Shown: in pieces, positions 58,330 to 64,000 of the stretch
Layout of the letters: every line of letters starts with the position of its first letter
Position numbering within the stretch: position 1 is the first letter of the stretch
Assembly: GCF_003943515.1 (NCBI RefSeq)
Contig: NZ_RJPT01000001.1
Coordinates: forward strand, 281,693-345,692
Length of the DNA: 64,000 bases
Origin: Streptococcus cristatus
Lineage (GTDB): Bacteria > Bacillota > Bacilli > Lactobacillales > Streptococcaceae
Reading direction: 5' to 3'
Notes under the pieces: generated by a model
Told to the model about the DNA's origin: nothing
Database searches by the model: none
What the model saw: only the letters and a program-made list of their open reading frames with translations
Translations under genes and position numbers: made by a program

Positions 58330-60453
58330 ATGATATTTCTTTACTTTTTAATAATTGTTATTATAGTTCATATTTGTTGTTTTCTGGCAGATCGTAGTGC
58401 AGTTTCTAAAAGATTGTTTCGTTTTTTTTCAGCGAGTGCTAGTATTCTGATAGAGGATGTAGAAAAGCAATACGATCAGCTCAATAAATTAAATCAAACT
58501 GAAAATACTAAGGTGTACATGTTGAGTGACGTTGCTCAAGAATTATTGGTAATGTTTAAATTTAGGGTTACACTGTTAGTTCCATTTCTTTTTTTTATAT
58601 TATTATTATTAATTCATATTTCAAAGTTTCCTACAAGTTGGAAGTACATTTTTTCCATTATTCTTTCAATATGTAACTTTTCTTATTCTTTTTTGGAGAA
58701 TAAACAAAGAGGAAAGGTTGCAGGTTACTATATATGTTACAATACTATGCAAAAAATGGGCTTACTATTAATATGGACGATTTCTTTAATAATGACAAGT
58801 AGTGCTTTTCAGATTTTACTTACTTTTAGAGGAGAATTTTTAACAAATCTTAAAATAGCAATGTTCAGCTACAGTGTGTTATTATGTTCAGAACTATTAT
58901 ATGACTATTTATTTGCATTAATATACTCAAAACAAAACTTCAGTTTTCAAAATCTAATTAATCGCCAAGAACCTGTTGTGTTATTTTTACGTCCTTTTGT
59001 GAAAGATGATGATCTAATATACTTCCCATTTATTGCTGGACCTACAATTTTAAGATTCGCACTTTTTCCGTTGATTAATTTTTCTGAGGGACTATCTCGC
59101 TTAATAAATACTTCTGGTTTTGGAATTTTAATTGGTGTCGCTAATCCTAATAAAAAAAAATGGTATAAAGGGACTTTTTTTAAAACGATAATTGTTGATG
59201 ATTACGATAACAAAGATAAGTGGAAAAAAGAAATTTTTTATTTATTGCCTAAAGTAAATAAAATAATATCTCTAGTAGGAAATACAGAGGGAGTATCATG
59301 GGAATTAAATCTAGTAGAGGAGTTAGGAGTTAAAGGGAAAACAATGTTTTTACTTCCATTGCATGAAGGAGATGATTTTCCTCTAATAACTAAACTAAAG
59401 TTACAATTTAAAATAAAGGATGTACAATTCCCTAATGAATTTTATAATAACCAATTTATTGGACTAAGTTTTGATAACAATAGTCCTGTTTGGTATATGG
59501 ATTATGGAAGAGATTTTTTTTCTTACTATTTAAGTATTATGCTTGGATATATAGATATAGATAATAAATTTAAAGCTAGGGGAAATCGTAACCCTGACAA
59601 ACTAGAAGAAACTATACCTACATTTTATACAATTTCAAACGATTCTGATTTTCAAACGATTTATAGAATTATTAAGGATAATAAGAAATTATACAGAAAA
59701 TGGTGTAAAACAGAGAATTACGAAAGCATTATTAATTTTTGGAATGTCATTTTACGAACAGATCCATTGCTTTTTCACAATCCTTATTACCATTCTAGTA
59801 TTCTATATGATGGATTAATTGAGTTAGGTAATTCGATGGAAATACTAAAAGAGTATGTTGAATTGGTTAAGGTTTTAGAAGAAAGGAATTCTCATTTCAT
59901 GCCTAACGAATTTCAAGCAAAAAGATCGGTTGAGGCTCAGTTTCAATACTTAGAAGATGCGTACCAGTATATTTATGATGATGGTGTCCCATTATCACTT
60001 CGTGTAGAAATCTTAGAATTACTATATCAAAGCGCTAAGTATGTTGCCAAAGTCAAGGATTTAATTGAAATTGCTTATGATTTATCAACGGAGCTTATGA
60101 ATCAAGGAAAATTTAGGGAAGCTATTTCTATTCTTAAAGAACGATTAAATTTAGCTAATGAAACTGGAAATATCAAATACCAGTTAGAGACACTGGAAAG
60201 GATTTCTTGTTTCTATTATTGTTGGCTAGATGTGAATAGTAATCCAAGTGAGAAAAAATTCTATTTATGTGAAATAAGAAAAAACTTAAATAGGAGATAT
60301 AAAATTGGAAAAAGAATAAAAGATATAGTAACAATTCAAGACACATTGCAGAAGTTAAGGTTTATCTACTACGAATACGGGAGCAATAAATCAGTTGAAC
60401 GAATAGATTTATTGATAGAAATATGGAACACAAAAATAAGTGAAACAAATTAA
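58330..60453 (+). CDS. Membrane protein with LRPF/WEL domain and helical repeats, unknown
   Basis: A 707-residue protein. Membrane segments are likely at about 1-20, 80-97, 105-120, 145-165 and 174-199. A soluble Rossmann-like domain follows with VVLFLRPFVKDDD (216-228), GFGILIGVANP (263-273) and GNTEGVSWELNLVEELG (317-333); LRxF..D and WEL motifs of this kind occur in a widespread uncharacterised family that I suspect is TIR-like. The C-terminal 350 residues look like helical repeats. It is the third gene of the module, 67 bases after the previous one. A membrane-bound sensor or effector is an inference. Confidence 0.7.
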   Translation: MIFLYFLIIVIIVHICCFLADRSAVSKRLFRFFSASASILIEDVEKQYDQLNKLNQTENTKVYMLSDVAQELLVMFKFRVTLLVPFLFFILLLLIHISKFPTSWKYIFSIILSICNFSYSFLENKQRGKVAGYYICYNTMQKMGLLLIWTISLIMTSSAFQILLTFRGEFLTNLKIAMFSYSVLLCSELLYDYLFALIYSKQNFSFQNLINRQEPVVLFLRPFVKDDDLIYFPFIAGPTILRFALFPLINFSEGLSRLINTSGFGILIGVANPNKKKWYKGTFFKTIIVDDYDNKDKWKKEIFYLLPKVNKIISLVGNTEGVSWELNLVEELGVKGKTMFLLPLHEGDDFPLITKLKLQFKIKDVQFPNEFYNNQFIGLSFDNNSPVWYMDYGRDFFSYYLSIMLGYIDIDNKFKARGNRNPDKLEETIPTFYTISNDSDFQTIYRIIKDNKKLYRKWCKTENYESIINFWNVILRTDPLLFHNPYYHSSILYDGLIELGNSMEILKEYVELVKVLEERNSHFMPNEFQAKRSVEAQFQYLEDAYQYIYDDGVPLSLRVEILELLYQSAKYVAKVKDLIEIAYDLSTELMNQGKFREAISILKERLNLANETGNIKYQLETLERISCFYYCWLDVNSNPSEKKFYLCEIRKNLNRRYKIGKRIKDIVTIQDTLQKLRFIYYEYGSNKSVERIDLLIEIWNTKISETN

Positions 60454-60461
60454 TTGTTGAT

Positions 60462-60481
60462 TGTACCCCAAAAGTTAGACA
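60462..60481. mobile_element. IS3-like terminal repeat remnant
   Basis: TGTACCCCAAAAGTTAGACA resembles the outer end of IS3-family elements of the IS150/IS861 kind. It lies nine bases after the module's last stop codon. No transposase of that family is seen. Confidence 0.4.
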
Positions 60482-60489
60482 GAAAAAAT

Positions 60490-60960
60490 CGACTCTTTAT
60501 CAACTGTAGTGGGTTAACGAAAAGTCATCTACTGGAGAGGATCAATTTTTCCTCTCCTTTTTGATATTCAAATTGGTAAGAATTCTATTCTAAAGTTATC
60601 AAAGCTCCGAAAGCTGGGAGCATTTCGCTAGATAACCTTGATGAGGTTTGTTGGCATCTTTTAGTTTTGTGTTTGAGTAGGGAAATCCTAGTTTATTAAT
60701 GGTTTTATCCTTATCTTCCAAAAAGGTCTGAAAAACAGTTAGAAAGATAGGATTTACACAAGAAATAGTTTTTCAATGAGACCAAAGAAATGCTTAGCTT
60801 GTTTCCCTTGAAAATGAAAAGCAAGAGTGACTCAAATTTATAAAATCTTCAATGGGAAGGATTTTATAAATTAATTACATTGATCGTATTATGGGAAAAT
60901 TAGATTGGACTCTTCTTGATCTGTTCTTGAACAGAGAGGTGTTCACAGAAAACCTCTCCG
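60490..60960 (-). pseudogene. Decayed ISL3-family transposase, C-terminal part
   Basis: Minus-strand translation, with frame changes and stops, gives successive blocks of an ISL3 (IS1167/IS1193-like) transposase: HFQGKQAKHFFGLIEK, then in another frame TFLEDKDKTINKLGFPYSN, then NLIKVI-stop-RNAPSFRSFDNF. The order matches the C-terminal end of the family. The 5' part is not recognisable, so the limit near 60960 is approximate. It is not functional and marks past insertion next to the accessory module. Confidence 0.8.
60534..60563 (+). terminator. Terminator downstream of the accessory module
   Basis: GGAGAGG and CCTCTCC around a ten-base loop, then TTTTT. It lies about 80 bases after the last gene. 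Confidence 0.65.
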
Positions 60961-61352
60961 TTCTGCGGTTTACAATAGCTAAAAAATAAAGTTTCTTGAT
61001 TAATATTGGCTATGGATGGATATTTCTCTAGTCATCTTCGTTACTAAAATTAGCTTATTTTCTACTTTCCTATTATCTGACTTTAGAAAAGAATACAAGA
61101 AGCTTAAAAAGAGACGAGGGAGATGAGCTCACATTTCTTAATATAAATTTTTCGCCCTCATTGTAACATAAGGAAGAGATTTTGCACTTTTTGAAGCTTT
61201 CGTATAAAACTGTCTCAGACTCTGCTGTTTTAAAGGGGAATATTTGATAAAGCACTCTTGGTCGAATCTGAGTAAAGAAGGAACTTGTGAGGCTTTCTTA
61301 GTAAGGTTCTGTGACAGCATAAAAAGTAAAACCTATTGGATTCGGTTTCCAT
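60961..61352. other. Non-coding gap upstream of the IS remnant
   Basis: AT-rich stretch between the transposase remnant and recD2. Two overlapping 60-residue minus-strand frames exist but have no clear homology; they may be further decayed IS sequence. No promoter or RNA was recognised. Confidence 0.5.
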
Positions 61353-63719
61353 TTAATTGCCATCGCCAAAAATACTGTTAATATCTTCTTCCCTTATCCC
61401 AATCATAGGGTTAATTTTCTGTAAGTTTTCCTCCGTCAGGATGTAGTTTTCCACAGCTTTTTCCAACCTATCCACAGGAATGTGGATAATTTCTTGAGGG
61501 GATTCTACATCTCCAAAACGTTCAATCAGATAGGTTTTGCGGGCTGTTCCGGTATTTTTTATGGCGTAGTCAAAGGCTGACTTTTCCCCAAGTAGGATCA
61601 GTTTGCTCTTGGCTCGGGTAATAGCTGTGTAGACCAGATTGCGCTGGAGCATGCGGTGGCTGCTTCGGGTAATGGGAAGGATAACCACGGGAAACTCGCT
61701 ACCTTGAGACTTGTGGATGCTCATGGCATAGGCTAGGCGAATTTTGTACCATTCGCTGCGCTGGTAGCTAATTTCATTGCCGTCAAAGTTGATGGTTAAT
61801 TCGTCCTGCTTGGACTCGGTGTACTTAGCTGGGAGCAGGTCGACGATATAGCCTAAGTCACCGTTAAAAACATTGCTTTCGGCATCATTGACGAGGTGGA
61901 TGACCCGGTCTCCCTGTCGATATTGGCAGTCAGGTGCCTCAAAGGTCAGCTGGTCTTTTTCCACAGGATTGATGAGATTTTGCATGAGGCTGTTAATCTG
62001 GTCAATGCCTGCCTGTCCGCGGTACATGGGAGCCAGCACTTGCACATCTTGAGCAGGAATGCCGCTGCGAATAGCTGCGCTGGCAATTCGTTCAATCATG
62101 GGCGGGATGTGCTCATTTCGAGCTTCAAAATAAGAACGATCCGCTTTTTTTTCAGTAAAATCTTCTGGCAACAGTCCCTTTTGGATCTGGCTAGCCAGAG
62201 TGACAATGGTCGAATCTTGGCTCTGACGGTAAATTTTTTCCAGTTTGGTCTGGGGGATACTCGGTATTTGCAGTAGGTCAGCTAATACCTGGCCAGGACT
62301 GACAGAGGGTAACTGCTCTGCATCGCCCACCAAAAGCAGTTTGGTATTGGAAGAGATATTACTGAGGAGCTGATTGGCCAGCCAAGTGTCTACCATAGAG
62401 AACTCGTCTACGATGATAAAGTCAGCATCTAGATAATCATCCAAATGACTGGTATCATCATCTCCAGTCATACCGAGATGTCGGTGAATCGTAGCGCTGG
62501 GCAGGCCAGTCAGCTCGTTCATACGGCGAGCAGCTCGCCCAGTCGGTGCAGCAAGGAGAATGGGTAAATCTGCCTTCTTTTTCAAATCCAAGCCCCGAAT
62601 CTGGCTATAGACAGCGATAATACCATTGATAACCGTTGTTTTTCCTGTTCCTGGTCCACCCGTCAGGATAAAGACTTTTTGCGTGATAGCATCGAAAATG
62701 GCCTGTTTCTGAATACCATCATAGTTGATGCCTAGATCATCTTCAGCTTGGCTGATGGCGTCGAGGATTTTTCCCTCTTCAAAGCGATCCTGATGGCCTT
62801 TTTCCAAGAGGCGGACCAGATTGCTGCGGATGCCTTCCTCGGCAAAGAAGAGGCTGTTTTCAAAAATCTTGGTCTCAACATTTTGGACTTTGTCTTCTTC
62901 AATCAGGTGAGCCAATTCATCGGCTACCAGACTGGGATCTAGTTCTACTTGACGCGAACTCTCCAAAAGCTCAATCGTATGAGCCAATAGGTCTCTAGCA
63001 TCCAAATAGGTGTCGCCAGTTTCCATGGACTGGGTCAGAAGGGTATGAAGCAAGCCAGCTCGAAAACGCTCAGGAGCATCACTTTCAATTCCCAACTGCT
63101 GGGCCAGCTGATCGGCGATTTTAAAGCCGATACCTTGGATATCTTCAACTAGTTGGTAGGGATAGTGCTCGACGATTTCCAGCGTTTCTTCCTTGTAGGT
63201 TTCCTGAATCTGAAAGGCTAGTTTGTTGGGAATGCCATAGGCGGCCAGTTTAGCTAAGACCAGCTCTGTTCCATAGTTGAGTTGCAGTTTGGTCACAAAG
63301 GCTTCTCGGTTCTTGGCAGAAAGGCCAGTGATTTCTTTGAGTTTTTCTGGCTCAGCTAAAATCTTGTCAATGGTTTCGTCCCCATAGAGTTCCACGATTT
63401 TTTGAGCTGTCTTGACCCCGATACCCTTAAAGTGGTCACTGGAAAAATATTTAACCAGCCCCTTGCTAGTTGGTTTTGCCCTCTCGTAGCGGGAAATTTT
63501 TAGCTGCTGTCCGTACTTTGGATGTTGAACTAGGTTTCCCCAAAATGTATAATCCTCGCCTTCGATAATATCGGCCATGGTTCCGGTCACGATAATCTCA
63601 AAATCATCAAAATCTTCACAATCCGTGTCTTGGATATCCAAGAGGAGGATTCGAAAGAAGTTGCTGGGATTCTCAAAAATGATGCGCTCAATAGTGCCTG
63701 AAAAATAAAATTCTGTCAT
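61353..63719 (-). CDS. recD2: RecD2-type ATP-dependent DNA helicase
   Basis: A 788-residue SF1B helicase of the RecD2/YrrC group. The N-terminal OB-like and helix-hairpin-helix regions (about 1-200, SSDHFKGIGVKTAQKIVELYG, VEDIQGIGFKIADQLAQQLG) precede the motor with Walker A ILTGGPGTGKTTVING, motif II FIIVDEFSMVDTWLANQLL and motif VI AYAMSIHKSQGSEFPVVIL. It unwinds 5'-3' in DNA repair and does not act with RecBC. ATG at 63719; a terminator lies just upstream. It is next to lepB. Confidence 0.95.
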   Translation of the reverse strand: MTEFYFSGTIERIIFENPSNFFRILLLDIQDTDCEDFDDFEIIVTGTMADIIEGEDYTFWGNLVQHPKYGQQLKISRYERAKPTSKGLVKYFSSDHFKGIGVKTAQKIVELYGDETIDKILAEPEKLKEITGLSAKNREAFVTKLQLNYGTELVLAKLAAYGIPNKLAFQIQETYKEETLEIVEHYPYQLVEDIQGIGFKIADQLAQQLGIESDAPERFRAGLLHTLLTQSMETGDTYLDARDLLAHTIELLESSRQVELDPSLVADELAHLIEEDKVQNVETKIFENSLFFAEEGIRSNLVRLLEKGHQDRFEEGKILDAISQAEDDLGINYDGIQKQAIFDAITQKVFILTGGPGTGKTTVINGIIAVYSQIRGLDLKKKADLPILLAAPTGRAARRMNELTGLPSATIHRHLGMTGDDDTSHLDDYLDADFIIVDEFSMVDTWLANQLLSNISSNTKLLLVGDAEQLPSVSPGQVLADLLQIPSIPQTKLEKIYRQSQDSTIVTLASQIQKGLLPEDFTEKKADRSYFEARNEHIPPMIERIASAAIRSGIPAQDVQVLAPMYRGQAGIDQINSLMQNLINPVEKDQLTFEAPDCQYRQGDRVIHLVNDAESNVFNGDLGYIVDLLPAKYTESKQDELTINFDGNEISYQRSEWYKIRLAYAMSIHKSQGSEFPVVILPITRSSHRMLQRNLVYTAITRAKSKLILLGEKSAFDYAIKNTGTARKTYLIERFGDVESPQEIIHIPVDRLEKAVENYILTEENLQKINPMIGIREEDINSIFGDGN

Positions 63720-63737
63720 TGTTTATGTATCTGTTTT

Positions 63738-63773
63738 TAAAAAGCAAACCCAGCTGAGTAGTCAACTGAGTTT
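63738..63773 (-). terminator. Intrinsic terminator after lepB
   Basis: On the minus strand AAACTCAGTTGA and TCAGCTGGGTTT pair with two G-U pairs, followed by GCTTTTT. Termination may be partial, which would allow readthrough into recD2. Confidence 0.7.
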
Positions 63774-63795
63774 GGATGGGGTATACTCTTAAGTA

Positions 63796-64000
63796 TTAGT
63801 AAGTCTTGAAAGGTAGGATTGGCCAGATGCGGAATTTAGCTTCGCCTTGAATCTGTTCCTTTTGGAAGGTACCGACTTGGCGACTATCTTTGGAAACAAT
63901 TCGGTCGTCACCTAGAAGGAGGTACTCATCGTCTAGAAGTTTAATGGTAAAGACGGGGCTACCTTCCTTGTCCACGGTAAAGGCCTGGGCTTGAGAGGCT
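63796..64000 (-). CDS. lepB: Signal peptidase I, C-terminal part
   Basis: The 3' end of a gene that continues beyond the window. The translation DDEYLLLGDDRIVSKDSRQVG is the conserved box E of type I signal peptidases (GDDR..S.DSR..G), followed by KFRIWPILPF near the end. The enzyme cleaves signal peptides of exported proteins at the outer membrane face. The start and the Ser/Lys dyad are outside the window. Confidence 0.9.
   Translation of the reverse strand, partial: ASQAQAFTVDKEGSPVFTIKLLDDEYLLLGDDRIVSKDSRQVGTFQKEQIQGEAKFRIWPILPFKTY

Noticed and set aside
61073-61320. Two overlapping 60-residue minus-strand frames before recD2
   Set aside because: No recognised motif or start signals; they sit in DNA that looks like decayed IS sequence, so I left them as part of a gap.

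Overview
The window is chromosomal DNA of a Streptococcus, most likely from the oral mitis/sanguinis-type streptococci. The evidence is the classical streptococcal fab/acc cluster with FabT, FabM and FabK, the mevalonate route to isoprenoids, CodY, CppA, PepX, the DnaB/DnaI primosome pair, and neighbourhoods such as uvrA-corA and pflB-dinB. The species call is an inference from gene content and order. No rRNA, tRNA or CRISPR array was seen.

Layout. 1-7000: 3' end of purH, a YbaB/EbfC protein, a lipoprotein, pepX diverging from an aquaglyceroporin, cppA and a serine hydrolase. 7100-10950: mevalonate-to-IPP operon (mvk, mvaD, mvaK2, fni). 11000-12200: rpsF-ssb-rpsR. 12300-18000: GNAT, DUF1129-corA (minus), uvrA, a universal stress protein (minus). 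18200-21030: alaT-like aminotransferase, codY, a nicotinamidase-like hydrolase. 21030-26480: a T-box leader, a second-type aspartyl-tRNA synthetase, a structured leader, then gatCAB. 26500-28300: two tandem paralogous small proteins and a DMT transporter. 28348-29715: aspartate kinase (minus). 29960-40606: fabM, fabT, fabH, acpP, fabK, fabD, fabG, fabF, accB, fabZ, accC, accD, accA. 40800-43280: an AhpD-like protein, a decayed accA fragment and a glycine riboswitch controlling a Na+:alanine/glycine symporter. 43400-48030: nrdR, dnaB, dnaI, nitroreductase, der. 48300-50770: mvaS and mvaA, so all six mevalonate enzymes downstream of acetoacetyl-CoA are in this window. 50770-54611: a streptococcal intergenic repeat, a split ThrE-type exporter and pflB, all minus. 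55005-56069: dinB. 56197-60453: an AT-rich three-gene accessory module. 60460-61000: IS remnants. 61353-64000: recD2 and the 3' end of lepB, both minus.

How the parts work together. CodY has a near-consensus box at its own promoter and another inside the aspartate kinase promoter, tying branched-chain amino acid sensing to aspartate-family synthesis. FabT-like palindromes precede fabM, fabT and fabK, so membrane-lipid synthesis appears to be controlled at several points of one cluster. The T-box before aspS has a candidate AAC (Asn) specifier and no evident GAC; together with gatCAB next door this suggests control by asparagine supply of the indirect Asn-tRNA pathway.

The most novel part is the 56197-60453 module: a TIR-domain protein with its catalytic glutamate, a protein joining a nucleoside-deoxyribosyltransferase-like domain to helical repeats, and a multi-pass membrane protein with a cytoplasmic LRPF...GVSWEL domain plus helical repeats. 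It lies between housekeeping DNA repair genes, is much richer in A+T than its neighbours and abuts a decayed ISL3-family transposase. I infer an NAD- or nucleotide-targeting, membrane-linked anti-phage system. I do not recognise the three-gene combination as a named system.
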